Assembly (NCBI GenBank): GCA_016936655.1
Contig: JAFGXL010000021.1
Location: 1 to 64,000, forward strand
Reading direction: 5' to 3'
Length of the DNA: 64,000 bases
Source of the DNA: Nitrospirota bacterium
GTDB lineage: Bacteria; Nitrospirota; Thermodesulfovibrionia; Thermodesulfovibrionales; Dissulfurispiraceae
Shown: one piece after another, positions 53,306 to 62,468 of the stretch
How positions within the stretch are numbered: position 1 is the stretch's first letter
How the letters are laid out: every line of letters starts with the position of its first letter
Notes under the pieces: model-generated
What the model saw: only the letters and a program-made list of their open reading frames with translations
The model's database searches: none
Told to the model about the DNA's origin: nothing
Translations under genes and position numbers: made by a program

Positions 53306-53773
53306 TCAGTTTCCTTTACCTTTGCCTTGACCTTTGTCTTTGTTTTTATTATTATTTTTGGCTTTTCCCTTGCTGCCTGAACCATCAAAACCGCGGAGAT
53401 CATGTCCGCGCTTAAGTGCATGAAACTCTTTTGATCCCGGCTTTATACCGAGGCTTTTTGCCAAAACTCCCCAGCCTTTGCCTCTATTTTCTGAATACCT
53501 GTCAACAACATAGCCAACCGGTTTGCCGGACATCTCACCCAGTCTGAATGCCATATATGCATCTGCATATCTGCCAACTTTGCCAAATACAGCCTCAACT
53601 TCAGCGTTTCCAACCTTGAACCGAGCTGCAACTTGCCCAAAAAAATCATTCGGGCTTACGCCAGCTTTTACATTAAGCGCATCCATCCAGGCAAAGTCTT
53701 TTGCTGCTGAGGCAATAGAAACTACTGCAAAAAACATCAATAAAACAACAAGAAAACCTTTTAATCCTTTCAT
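53306..53773 (-). CDS. Small secreted protein with Lys/Gly/Asn-rich tail, function unknown
   Basis: 155 residues with a signal peptide (about 1-23, ending ASAA). A conserved-looking middle reads DRYSENRGKGWGVLAKSLGI and PGSKEFHALKRG; similar secreted proteins occur in Geobacter-type bacteria, from memory. The C-terminal 30 residues are almost only Lys, Gly, Asn, Asp and Gln and may bind a polymer or nucleic acid. It lies 25 bp after cysK with AAAGGAGG before the ATG, so it is the last gene of a sui1-cysK operon. Confidence 0.75.
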   Translation of the reverse strand: MKGLKGFLVVLLMFFAVVSIASAAKDFAWMDALNVKAGVSPNDFFGQVAARFKVGNAEVEAVFGKVGRYADAYMAFRLGEMSGKPVGYVVDRYSENRGKGWGVLAKSLGIKPGSKEFHALKRGHDLRGFDGSGSKGKAKNNNKNKDKGQGKGKGN

Positions 53774-53798
53774 TTTACTCCTCCTTTTTTTATTGCAA

Positions 53799-54731
53799 CT
53801 ACTGCTCTTCCTTGAAAAGCCATGTGGATAGGTAGCGCTCTCCTGTATCAGGCAGTATTACAACAATCATTTTGCCTTCTGACTCGGGTCTTGCTGCAAC
53901 CTTAAGCGCAGCAGCCATTGCAGCTCCGCCGGATATGCCTGTGAGTATGCCCTCTGCACGGGCAAGCTGCTTCGCAGTCTCTCCAGCCTCATCACTTGAG
54001 ATCTGTAAAATCTCATCATAAATTGATGTATTAAGTATCTGGGGCACAAACCCTGCGCCAATGCCCTGTATCTTATGCGACCCGGGCTTGCCACCGGAAA
54101 GCACTGGAGAATCAATTGGTTCTACTGCTATTACCTTGATCCCTTGATTGCGTTTTTTTAGCTCCTCGCCAATGCCGGTTATGGTGCCGCCGGTGCCAAC
54201 CCCTGCCACTATAATATCAACCTTCCCGTCAGTGTCGTTCCAGATCTCCTGCGCTGTTGTACATCTGTGCGCCTCTGGATTAGCAGGGTTCTGGAACTGC
54301 TGGGGAATGAATGAGTTTGGCGTGCTCCTAGCTATTTCCTCTGCTTTTTCTATCGCACCTCGCATGCCTTTTGCACCCTCAGTAAGCACGATTTCAGCTC
54401 CCAAAATAGTGAGCAGCTGCCTGCGCTCCATGCTCATTATGTCAGGCATGGTGAGTATTAGTTTATACCCTTTTGCAGAGCAGACAAATGCGAGCGCAAT
54501 GCCTGTGTTGCCGCTTGTTGGTTCGACTATAACACTGTTTTTATTAATAATTTCCTGCTGCTCAGCAGCCTCTATCATCGCAACTCCGACCCTGTCTTTA
54601 ATGCTGGATAAAGGATTAAATGATTCGAGCTTTGCCAATATCAAAGCCCCGCCCTTGCTGTTGAGTCTGTTGATCCTTACAAGCGGAGTGTTGCCCACTG
54701 TTTTTGTGATGTCTTCAAATATTCGCGCCAT
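53799..54731 (-). CDS. cysK: Cysteine synthase (O-acetylserine sulfhydrylase)
   Basis: Pyridoxal-phosphate enzyme that makes cysteine from O-acetylserine and sulfide, 310 residues. The PLP lysine is Lys45 in LSSIKDRVG. The substrate loop [11 protein letters not shown] and the phosphate cup [15 protein letters not shown] are intact. I start at the ATG at 54731 with GGAGG just upstream; the longer start at 54755 would overlap the sui1 stop. It lies between sui1 and the small secreted protein gene. Confidence 0.95.
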   Translation of the reverse strand: MARIFEDITKTVGNTPLVRINRLNSKGGALILAKLESFNPLSSIKDRVGVAMIEAAEQQEIINKNSVIVEPTSGNTGIALAFVCSAKGYKLILTMPDIMSMERRQLLTILGAEIVLTEGAKGMRGAIEKAEEIARSTPNSFIPQQFQNPANPEAHRCTTAQEIWNDTDGKVDIIVAGVGTGGTITGIGEELKKRNQGIKVIAVEPIDSPVLSGGKPGSHKIQGIGAGFVPQILNTSIYDEILQISSDEAGETAKQLARAEGILTGISGGAAMAAALKVAARPESEGKMIVVILPDTGERYLSTWLFKEEQ

Positions 54732-54751
54732 AGCGCCTCCTGCTTGATAGC

Positions 54752-55090
54752 TCAACTGCCAGAGCGTTTTGGGTTGAAGCCCTCTTTTTTAAGAAGATTA
54801 AGAACTGCCGTGCAGTGATCGCCCTGGATTTCGAAAGACCCCTCTTTTATCGTGCCGCCGGTGGCGAGTCTTGTTTTGAGTCTCTTGAGCAGCGCTTCCA
54901 TATCCTTTTGAGACATCTGGATGCCTTCTAATATAGTTACAGCCTTGCCTGCCCTCGCCTTTTTGTCGAGTCTTACTATTACTCTCTGTTTGGCTACAGG
55001 CAGTATCGGGATATCCCGTTTTTCAGAATGATCTTCTTTGCGGGGCATCCTCTTCTCTGTTGAGTATACAAGTTTTGAATTATTGGCCAT
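54752..55090 (-). CDS. yciH: SUI1/YciH-family translation factor
   Basis: eIF1-like protein, 112 residues, related to bacterial YciH, which affects start-codon choice. The conserved core runs from [20 protein letters not shown] to [15 protein letters not shown] and ends near [11 protein letters not shown]. The N-terminal 25 residues are basic and disordered. The start codon lies 6 nt after an extended -10 box with no ribosome binding site. Notably, several genes in this window look leaderless, and eIF1-like proteins affect initiation (a coincidence worth testing, not a claim). Confidence 0.92.
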   Translation of the reverse strand: MANNSKLVYSTEKRMPRKEDHSEKRDIPILPVAKQRVIVRLDKKARAGKAVTILEGIQMSQKDMEALLKRLKTRLATGGTIKEGSFEIQGDHCTAVLNLLKKEGFNPKRSGS

Positions 55091-55096
55091 TACTGA

Positions 55097-55105
55097 ATTT
55101 TATCA
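55097..55105 (-). promoter_or_regulatory. Extended -10 box of sui1/yciH, leaderless arrangement
   Basis: Minus strand TGATAAAAT, then 6 nt, then the ATG at 55090. Confidence 0.45.
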
Positions 55106-55181
55106 CAGCATACAGTACAAAAAAGAGGCAGGGAGGCTCATTCGAGTCTCCCTGCCTAATAATTAATACTTTTAAAAAATG

Positions 55182-56504
55182 TTATCCGCTAACTTCAAAC
55201 TTGCCGTCTGATCCTATCTCAATATCAGCCTTAAGAAATTTGACATTATACCCCTTCTCTTTGAGTATCTCATATGCCATTTCTGCTCTTACGCCTGTTG
55301 AGCAGTGAACAATTATTAGCTTATCCTTTGGCAGCTCATTATATCTGGCTGCTATGTCATCAGCAGGAATATTTATAGATTTTTTAACAGCGCCTGCTGC
55401 TGCCTCATCCTTTGAGCGAACATCCAGAACAACAGCCTTGCCTGACTGGACAGCCTCGACAAATTCAGCAATCGTTATCTCGCCTGGTCCATACTGCCTT
55501 GTATACTTGATCTTTGGAAGGGCATCTCCGCTTTTTATTGCATAGCCTTTTTCCTTCCACTTAGCCAGACCGCCGTCAAGGCCTGTAACATTTTTATATC
55601 CCCAGTCCCTTATGGTCTTTACAGCAGAAGCAACATCAGATTCTTTGTCTGCATAAAATACTATCGCTGCTCCCCTGTATGCAGGAAAATCATCTCTGTC
55701 TTCAAGCTTTGCCAGCGGAACAGCTACTGCGCCATCAATATGACCCTGTTTTACTGCATCAGCCGCGCGCAGGTCTATTACTACAGCTGTGTTGGCCTTA
55801 AGATTTTTGTGAACAAAATCTGGTGATGATACTGTGTGATGTCCTGATGATATCCATACAGGCTCACCTTCTGCATAAACCTTAACATTCTGATATCCCA
55901 TCTTTTTCGCCAGACCGGCGGATTTAGGGCTCATGCCTCACGTTACACCGCCGCAATAGAAGATCAAAATTTTTGACTTGTCAGCAGGTAGAACCTTTTC
56001 ACCCTGTTTTTCGAGAACTGGCACAGGTATATTCACAGCTGTAGGTATGTATCCTTCACTGCATTTTCCTGCAGGCCTTGAATCTACCAAAAAGTAGTTG
56101 CCTGCATCTGGACCTTTGGCCACCAGAGCAGCAAGCTCCGTTGTGTTAATCGCTGTAACTCCGGCAGGCAGTTTTGCAACAACACGGGTTATTACAACCG
56201 CAACATTGTCAGCCCCAACCTGCTTATAATCAACACCGACAGCATCTTCCGTAAGAAACTCTTTTGTACTTTTTGCATTCACAAGGGCTGTCTGGTCATT
56301 GAACTTAAAAACCATTGTCCCCTTGCCGGCAACAGCTATTGAAAGAGTTTTTGATTTGTTTGCCAATGCCTTGAGATTGCCCTTTACTGATTGAAGTTTA
56401 ACCTCATCAGCAGCTACAGGCTGAACAAAGACATTGCTCATGCTGAATGCTAAAAACAAAAATAGTGTAAAAACTACCAATAAACCACTTCTTTTGATTC
56501 GCAT
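55182..56504 (-). CDS. Triple-rhodanese exported protein with in-frame TGA, probable selenocysteine (Sec189)
   Basis: Sulfurtransferase-type protein of 440 residues if the TGA at 55938-55940 is read. A signal peptide (about 7-32) is followed by a small N-terminal domain (33-110) and three rhodanese domains (about 115-222, 225-325, 340-440). The first active-site loop reads YCGGVT, then TGA, then GMSPKSAG, where I expect Cys in relatives, giving Cys184-x4-Sec189. The second domain lacks a catalytic Cys; the third has HCSTGVR. The frame is open on both sides of the TGA (188 and 251 codons). A SECIS-like hairpin follows at once. Alternatives are a fresh nonsense mutation or two genes (56504-55938; ATG at 55934). 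Confidence 0.75.
55897..55929 (-). other. SECIS-like hairpin after the rhodanese TGA
   Basis: On the minus strand, starting 9 nt after the TGA: lower stem CCC/GGG, a purine-rich internal loop, upper stem CGCC/GGCG (55920-55908) and apical loop GGUCU. The GU in the loop is 26-27 nt from the U of UGA. The E. coli fdhF SECIS has the same GGUCU sequence in its loop at nearly the same distance. Confidence 0.6.
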
Positions 56505-56799
56505 TGCTTAACCTCCTGATTTATAGAATTTATTTGTTAACCTTCGTTACTACGCCCTTGAGTCCCTTTTCAATTATATAAATTGTTGCATAATAACGCA
56601 ACTGTTAAACAATGGGCATTAAAAAGACTTATATCTAAACTATAACTATTTTTTCGGCTGATAACTAGAGACTTAATAAAAGCAATCTACACCTGATCAG
56701 CCAACATCCCTATTCTGGTAATACTACTATTTATGTTTGATAATATAGGACGGATTGCCTTAGAATTATGTCTTAATCAACAAATATGGAGGATTATAG

Positions 56800-57282
56800 A
56801 TGGAACTAACCCATTTTGATAAAGACGGCAAGGCAATAATGGTGGATGTCTCGGCAAAAGCAGCCACTGAAAGAGAGGCGATTGCCGGAGGTTCTATTAC
56901 AATGAAGCCTGAGACACTTGCTCATATAAAAGAGGGCGATATAAAAAAAGGTGATGTATTAGGCGTTGCCAGAGTTGCCGGAATAATGGCAGCAAAAAAA
57001 ACTTTTGAGCTTATACCAATGTGCCATCCACTTAACATAACTTCTGTTAAAGTGGATTTTATAATTGATGACACTGCATCAAGAGTCGATATAACGGCTA
57101 CTGCAAAGGTTGTTGGCCAAACCGGTATAGAGATGGAGGCGCTGACAGCTGTTTCAGTTGCTGCACTCACAATTTACGATATGTGCAAGGCTGTTGACAA
57201 GGGCATGATAATTTCTGACATCAGGCTGCTCGAAAAACGGGGCGGCAAAAGCGGAGAGTATATAGCTCCATTGAAACCTTAA
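56800..57282 (+). CDS. moaC: Cyclic pyranopterin monophosphate synthase (molybdenum cofactor)
   Basis: Second step of molybdopterin synthesis, working with the radical SAM enzyme MoaA. The 160 residues have the family length and motifs: [29 protein letters not shown] with the substrate-binding His, and [20 protein letters not shown] with the catalytic region. TGGAGGA precedes the ATG. In the 295 bp upstream (56505-56799) I see only weak hairpins (for example GGCTGAT/ATCAGCC), not a clear Moco riboswitch. Its end overlaps the convergent REC-PilZ gene by 4 bp. Confidence 0.96.
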   Translation: MELTHFDKDGKAIMVDVSAKAATEREAIAGGSITMKPETLAHIKEGDIKKGDVLGVARVAGIMAAKKTFELIPMCHPLNITSVKVDFIIDDTASRVDITATAKVVGQTGIEMEALTAVSVAALTIYDMCKAVDKGMIISDIRLLEKRGGKSGEYIAPLKP

Positions 57283-58001
57283 CCGCCATTTTTGAGCGAT
57301 TTTATATACCCATGTATTGCAGATTGCTTTGAATCATTCAGGTCAATAAACTTGACTGCAAGCTTTATGAACTCAGACTCCTGAAATGCATCCGCTGCCT
57401 GAAGCCTCAGCACAAATGCATCAATATCCGTAATCGAATTTTTATCCTCAGGCTCAATATGCGTTGTGACAGATTCAAGTATTTTTGGAAATTTGTATTT
57501 ACTGTCAAAAATAGCGAGCAGGCCTCCCTGACTCACATCAATAAGTTTGCCGTCTATCCTGTTGCCTCCAAACTCAATTGATACAGGTCCTGTAGCATTA
57601 ACCCTCTCGTACTGTCTTCTGTCGAACCTGTCAACAACAGTGGTCATCTTCTGCACAAGGCTGTCTATTGTGAAGGGCTTTACAATATAGCCGGTAACAC
57701 CCTCCTGTATAGCCTTCATAACATCATCTTTTTCGCTCTTTGCGGTAACCATTATAAAAGGAGTTGAGCGGAGGGTTGGATGCTGCTTGAGCCACTTCAG
57801 CAGCTCTTCGCCATTCATGCCGGGCATCTCCCAGTCGCAGAGCACAAGAGAGTAGTGATGATTTTCGAGCTTTGCCTTTGCAGCAATACCATTGGCTGCT
57901 TCGTCTATTTCAATATTAGGGAAGCTCTTCTCTATGCCGAGCCGGATAAACCTGCGCACAGATGGCGTGTCGTCAACTAGCAGAACCTTAATTTTTTCCA
58001 T
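57279..58001 (-). CDS. Response regulator with PilZ domain (REC-PilZ)
   Basis: Signalling protein of 240 residues. The receiver domain (about 3-122) has the acidic pair DD, the phospho-acceptor Asp in [13 protein letters not shown], and the conserved Lys in YIVKPF. The PilZ domain (about 133-235) has RRQYERV and DVSQGG, the c-di-GMP binding residues. It could join phosphorelay input to c-di-GMP output, for example in motility. No kinase is adjacent. It is the last gene of the mgtE-mtnA run. Confidence 0.93.
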   Translation of the reverse strand: MEKIKVLLVDDTPSVRRFIRLGIEKSFPNIEIDEAANGIAAKAKLENHHYSLVLCDWEMPGMNGEELLKWLKQHPTLRSTPFIMVTAKSEKDDVMKAIQEGVTGYIVKPFTIDSLVQKMTTVVDRFDRRQYERVNATGPVSIEFGGNRIDGKLIDVSQGGLLAIFDSKYKFPKILESVTTHIEPEDKNSITDIDAFVLRLQAADAFQESEFIKLAVKFIDLNDSKQSAIHGYIKSLKNGG

Positions 58002-58007
58002 AAGAAC

Positions 58008-58517
58008 CTATTTATACCTCTGGACAGAGAATCTGGATATACTTATATTATCATCGTCCGTAGCAATGCAAGCTTTAATCTTTGCTATTCTGAGCTGCTC
58101 CTGCACACTATCCACTCCTTCAAGATCAGGCAGCAGCAGGCTCCTGCAATTTCCTTTTGAAACAATAACTCCATACCTCTTCGGATCGAGTTCTGATATG
58201 TCATTAACTTCTTGCGGCTCTGAAAGAACATCTACTGTGTACTCTATATCTCCAAGCTCATCAGCAGATACAGGTTCGAACCTCGGATCTTTTGTTGAAG
58301 CAGCAATTGAGTTGTGTACTATTTCGTGAAAAAGATTTTTATATGCAGGCAGCAATGTGCCTATGCATCCCCTGAGATCTCCATGCGACTTGAGGCAGAT
58401 GAAAACAGCTGCTTTTGATTGCAGGTCACTGCTTAAATCATCAGGCTCAGGAAGAATTTTGCGGCTGCGCACATACTCTTCAACAGCTGCCTTTGCAAGC
58501 TCTGCATAAGGATGCAT
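58008..58517 (-). CDS. AMMECR1 domain protein (AmmeMemoRadiSam system protein A)
   Basis: 169-residue AMMECR1-fold protein with the family hallmark GDLRGCIGTL (about 48-57) and SIAASTKDPRFEPVSADEL. In many bacteria it accompanies a Memo-like protein and a radical SAM protein as the AmmeMemoRadiSam set, of unknown chemistry. Neither partner is beside it here. AGGAGG precedes the ATG, inside the end of the polyprenyl synthase gene, and the stop is 6 nt before the REC-PilZ start. Confidence 0.9.
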   Translation of the reverse strand: MHPYAELAKAAVEEYVRSRKILPEPDDLSSDLQSKAAVFICLKSHGDLRGCIGTLLPAYKNLFHEIVHNSIAASTKDPRFEPVSADELGDIEYTVDVLSEPQEVNDISELDPKRYGVIVSKGNCRSLLLPDLEGVDSVQEQLRIAKIKACIATDDDNISISRFSVQRYK

Positions 58518-58519
58518 AG

Positions 58520-59500
58520 CTACCTCCTGCGTTTCATGGAGTAGTCAGCCATTACACAGAGCGCCTCTTTTGCCTGGTGATCAGGAAATACCGAAAGCTC
58601 TGCCTTTGCTTCCTCTATCAACGCCTGGGCTGTTTTCATCGACTCTTCTATAACATTATACTTTGAAAAGAGCTTCAGTATGCGCCTCAGATTCTTCTGG
58701 CTCCCTTTTTTTGCATGATTTTTGATCATCTCTTCAAGCTCTTCTCTCTCTTCAGCAGAAACCGCTCTTAGCAGACATATCATAGGTAAAGTTATCTTGC
58801 CTTCGCCAAGGTCTTTGCCGAGTTTTTTGCCAAGATTGTCAGGGTCTGCTGTGTAGTCGAGTATGTCATCAGCGAGCTGAAACGCTATGCCTGTCTTTAG
58901 GCCGAATATAGCAAGCGCCTGTTCTTTGTTATCATCAACTCCCGCAAGTACGCCGCCTATTCTGCATGCAGCTGATATGAGTATGCCTGTCTTTGCGGAG
59001 ACGATTGTATAATAGTCATCCATTGTGATGGACGGATCCGCTATTCTGTGCAACTGGAGAATCTCTCCCTCTGTCATTCTTGTTGTTGCCTCTGCAAGAG
59101 ACTCCATTATCTTCTGGCTCTTCTGTGCAACAGCAAGCCTTAGCGCGTTTGAGTAGAGATAGTCTCCAACTAGTATAACTATCTGGTTGCCCCATAACGC
59201 ATGAGCTGTGGGCTTGCCCCTTCTTGTGTCAGCGCTGTCAATAACATCATCATGAAGCAGCGAGGCTGTATGGATTGACTCGATTATTGCGGCAAGGTGG
59301 TCGCGCCTGGCATCTTTGTATCCGCAGAGATCAGCGCTCAGCAAAAGAAAGAGCGGTCTTATCCTCTTGCCGCCGCCGCTCACAATATGCCTGCCTATTA
59401 TCGTGATAGGCGCAGCTGTGCTCTTGAATATATCTAAAAGTTCTTTCTCAACATGCTTAAGCTCTTCAGCATATCTGCTGAAGATATCCTGTGTCTTCAT
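58520..59500 (-). CDS. Polyprenyl diphosphate synthase (trans-isoprenyl, octaprenyl-type)
   Basis: Elongates isoprenoid chains for quinones or lipid carriers. The 326 residues have the first Asp-rich motif LLHDDVIDSADTRRG and the second LADDILDYTAD, plus GGGKRIRP at the N-terminus. Chain length cannot be told with certainty; the size and residues before the first motif suggest a long-chain product such as the quinone tail. Its start overlaps the mtnA stop by one base and the next gene starts 2 bp after it. Confidence 0.93.
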   Translation of the reverse strand: MKTQDIFSRYAEELKHVEKELLDIFKSTAAPITIIGRHIVSGGGKRIRPLFLLLSADLCGYKDARRDHLAAIIESIHTASLLHDDVIDSADTRRGKPTAHALWGNQIVILVGDYLYSNALRLAVAQKSQKIMESLAEATTRMTEGEILQLHRIADPSITMDDYYTIVSAKTGILISAACRIGGVLAGVDDNKEQALAIFGLKTGIAFQLADDILDYTADPDNLGKKLGKDLGEGKITLPMICLLRAVSAEEREELEEMIKNHAKKGSQKNLRRILKLFSKYNVIEESMKTAQALIEEAKAELSVFPDHQAKEALCVMADYSMKRRR

Positions 59501-60561
59501 TAATTTCCTATCCTTATTTTTGAGAGGTCGGTCTTCTCATTCGCTAATTTGAAGAGGTCAGCAGGCCTGAATGCACCCTTCTGGGTTATTATAGCGCTCA
59601 CATATTTTGCTGGTGTGACATCAAAAGCCATATTTATTACTTTAACACCTTCCGGCGCTACCCTGTGCCCCCATATGGTCGTAACCTCTTCCGAGGCACG
59701 CTCTTCAATGGGTATCTCATCGCCAGACTCCATATTAAAGTCTATGCTGCTTAATGGCGCAGAAACATAAAGAGGTATTCCGTGCTCTTTACAGAGAACT
59801 GCAACAGAGTATGTGCCTATCTTGTTTGCTACATCTCCATTTCTGGTTGTCCTGTCTGTACCCACGATTGCGAGATTAATCATGCCTTTTTTCATTAATG
59901 CGCCTGCTGAGTTGTCTGTAATAAGCGTAACATCTATGCCTGACTGCATAAGCTCCCATGCAGTTAGCCTTGCTCCCTGCAGCACAGGCCTCGTCTCGTC
60001 AGCAAAGACTCTGAACTTTTTGCCCTGCTCTTTTGCGATCAGCATTGGTGCGGTTGCAGTGCCGTATCCGCCTGTGGCGAGGCTGCCAGCATTACAGTGC
60101 GTCAGAACAGTGTCCCCGTCATGTATGAACTGAGCGCCCCACTCTCCTATGGCCTTATTTATCTCTATATCTTCATTGAGAACATTTATAGACTCCAGTA
60201 CAAGCATCTCCTTAAGCTCGCTTACAGGCTTGTCGCTGTTTGTGTCTATAAATTTTTTAAATCTCTCTACTGCCCATTTTATGTTTACAGCGGTCGGTCT
60301 TGTGTTCAATAGATTATCCATAACTGGACTTATCTTTTTCTTAAACTCATCTGTATCAGATGCACTTATGCTTAGGCCGCCTATCGCTATACCCATGGAT
60401 GCAGCTATACCTATGGCCGGAGCTCCGCGTACAAGCAGTCTGCTTATTGCATCAGCCACGCACTCGTAACTGCTGCACTCAATATATGAAACTTCAAGCG
60501 GCAGCCTGCTCTGATCCAGCATTACAACTTTATTGTCCTTCCAATAGATTGTTTGTACCAT
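59500..60561 (-). CDS. mtnA: Methylthioribose-1-phosphate isomerase
   Basis: Methionine salvage enzyme (eIF2B-like fold), 353 residues, aldose-ketose isomerase. Conserved segments [32 protein letters not shown] (catalytic Cys) and [18 protein letters not shown] (catalytic Asp) are intact. AAAGGA lies before the ATG. It follows the mgtE gene by 9 bp. No mtnK or mtnB is present here, though an APH-like kinase lies elsewhere in the window. Confidence 0.95.
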   Translation of the reverse strand: MVQTIYWKDNKVVMLDQSRLPLEVSYIECSSYECVADAISRLLVRGAPAIGIAASMGIAIGGLSISASDTDEFKKKISPVMDNLLNTRPTAVNIKWAVERFKKFIDTNSDKPVSELKEMLVLESINVLNEDIEINKAIGEWGAQFIHDGDTVLTHCNAGSLATGGYGTATAPMLIAKEQGKKFRVFADETRPVLQGARLTAWELMQSGIDVTLITDNSAGALMKKGMINLAIVGTDRTTRNGDVANKIGTYSVAVLCKEHGIPLYVSAPLSSIDFNMESGDEIPIEERASEEVTTIWGHRVAPEGVKVINMAFDVTPAKYVSAIITQKGAFRPADLFKLANEKTDLSKIRIGN

Positions 60562-60570
60562 AAAATTCCT

Positions 60571-62394
60571 TTAAGTAAGATAACGGATAAATATGCTCGC
60601 AACTGTAAAATATATGCTCAGGCCGAGTATGTCATTGAAAACCGTAACGAATGGGCCTGCTGTTACAGCAGGATCAATGCCGAGCTTGTCCGCTATCTTT
60701 GGTGTAAGCAGCGCCAGTATTGTTGAGCTGCTTATCGCAAGAAACATAGAGAGTCCCACAACCACGCCGAGTATCGGCATGCCCTTTAGCAGTCCGGCCA
60801 AAATAGCTATTATTGTGCCTGTTATAAAAGCGATAAGACAGCCTGCAACAAGCTCTTTTGCAACATATTTCCAGTAGCTGTTTATCGAGTTAAGAGCGAT
60901 ATTGCGAACAAGGGTTGTGGATACCTGAAGCCCTGAGTTTCCGGCCATACCCATTATCACAGGTATGAATGCAGCTATAACAACAACTGTGGTAAGAGTC
61001 TCTTCAAAGTGGTGGATAACCATGCTCGATATAAGCCCGCCGACAAGACATAGGATCAGCCATGGCAGCCTGCTCTTTACAATAGCAACCGGATTTGCAT
61101 CCTCAATGCTGCCATACCTAAGCTCTGATGTACCAGCAACATGATAAATGTCCTCAGTAGCCTCCTCTTCCATAACATCCATGATGTCATCAACAGTAAC
61201 TATTCCGTGAAACACTCCCTCTGAATCGACAACCGGCATCGCAACAAGGTCGTACTTTGACATCATGTCAGCAACAGTCTCAACATCCTCGTCAGGAGTT
61301 GTGGACTTTATCTTTGTCTCCATTATGTCGAGCAGCTTTGCCGAAGGCTCAGCAAGCAGCAGCTCCCTCAGTGATGTTACGCCAACAAGCCGCTCCTGCT
61401 CGTCAACCACATATATGTAATAAACCGTCTCTATATCTTCCGCATCTTTTTTGAATCTGCCTATCGCCTCAGCAACACTCATATCAGGAGGATATGAGAT
61501 GAACTGGTTTGTCATAAGACCGCCGGCAGAATTCTCTTCATGAACCAGCAGCTCCTGAATGTCGGCAGCCTCTTCCTTTTCTATCTTCTGGAGTATCTCT
61601 TGAGCCTTCTCCTCCGGCAGCTCGCCCAAAAGGTCAGCAGCCTCATCAGGAGGCATCTCCTCGATAAGATCAGCAGCCTTGTCAGCATCCATCTCGCTAA
61701 TAATCTCTGTCTGCATCTCTGGAGAAAGTTCAGATATAGCCTCAGCAGCAGTCTCTATGTCGAGGGTCTTTAAGAGGTCGCGTCCCTCTTCTTTTGTTAC
61801 TTTGCTTATAATCTCTGCCAGGTCAGCAGGATGCAGTTCTGAAATTATCTGCTGCGGCACAGTGAGTGCAATTCTTTTGAGATTTGGTTTGAGCGGCTGT
61901 ATGTAGTTCCAGCTTATCAGGCTTGCTGTTCTCTCTAATTTGAATGCCTTGAGAAGCTTCTGGTTGATATTCTCTATACCAAGCCGCCTCAGCACTCCGC
62001 TTATGCCTATGTCTACTGCAATAAGCACAGCCTCGCCGTCATACCCTTCGAGCTTCACATCCTTTGCTCTAACAACAGTCGCGCCGTTTGCGTCAACAAT
62101 CTGCTTGTTGATCAGATCCCTCTGTGCAAGCAGATCATTCTCATCCTCTTCGTATGGCGTTAGTTCTTCAGATGAAAGGTAGCTTGATATGATGCGCCTG
62201 TTAAAGAGCGCAAGCTGCTCCCAAAGGATCTTGTACTGATGGTGTTTTTTTTCGATGATTAGCGCGGCTATTCTTGGCAGCGGGTCGCCTTTTACAACGA
62301 TAACATCCCTGACCCTGCCGAGCACATCACCCTTTGGATCAAGAACAGGCTTCTTCACAACCTCGCTGATAAAAAGCTCTCCGAATAGAGGCAT
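60571..62394 (-). CDS. mgtE: MgtE-type magnesium transporter with N-terminal PRC-barrel domains
   Basis: Magnesium channel of 607 residues, longer than the usual 450. Residues about 1-165 form two PRC-barrel-like repeats (DPKGDVLGRVRDVIV; DANGATVVRAKDVKL). The MgtE_N helical domain (about 190-300; ELSPEMQTEIISEMDADKAA) comes next, then a CBS pair (about 305-420; LVAMPVVDSEGVFHGIVTVD) and five membrane helices (about 440-607; MGMAGNSGLQ). A TATACT box lies 8 nt before the ATG, close to leaderless. Confidence 0.92.
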   Translation of the reverse strand: MPLFGELFISEVVKKPVLDPKGDVLGRVRDVIVVKGDPLPRIAALIIEKKHHQYKILWEQLALFNRRIISSYLSSEELTPYEEDENDLLAQRDLINKQIVDANGATVVRAKDVKLEGYDGEAVLIAVDIGISGVLRRLGIENINQKLLKAFKLERTASLISWNYIQPLKPNLKRIALTVPQQIISELHPADLAEIISKVTKEEGRDLLKTLDIETAAEAISELSPEMQTEIISEMDADKAADLIEEMPPDEAADLLGELPEEKAQEILQKIEKEEAADIQELLVHEENSAGGLMTNQFISYPPDMSVAEAIGRFKKDAEDIETVYYIYVVDEQERLVGVTSLRELLLAEPSAKLLDIMETKIKSTTPDEDVETVADMMSKYDLVAMPVVDSEGVFHGIVTVDDIMDVMEEEATEDIYHVAGTSELRYGSIEDANPVAIVKSRLPWLILCLVGGLISSMVIHHFEETLTTVVVIAAFIPVIMGMAGNSGLQVSTTLVRNIALNSINSYWKYVAKELVAGCLIAFITGTIIAILAGLLKGMPILGVVVGLSMFLAISSSTILALLTPKIADKLGIDPAVTAGPFVTVFNDILGLSIYFTVASIFIRYLT

Positions 62395-62468
62395 AGCGCT
62401 TTAGTATATCCTATCAGCAGAGGTTTGAGAAACCTAAAACATCAGAATATCATCTTTAAAATGAATAT

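Noticed and set aside
56505-56799. Molybdenum-cofactor riboswitch upstream of moaC
   Set aside because: The stretch is AT-rich with only short hairpins and I could not match the known motif.
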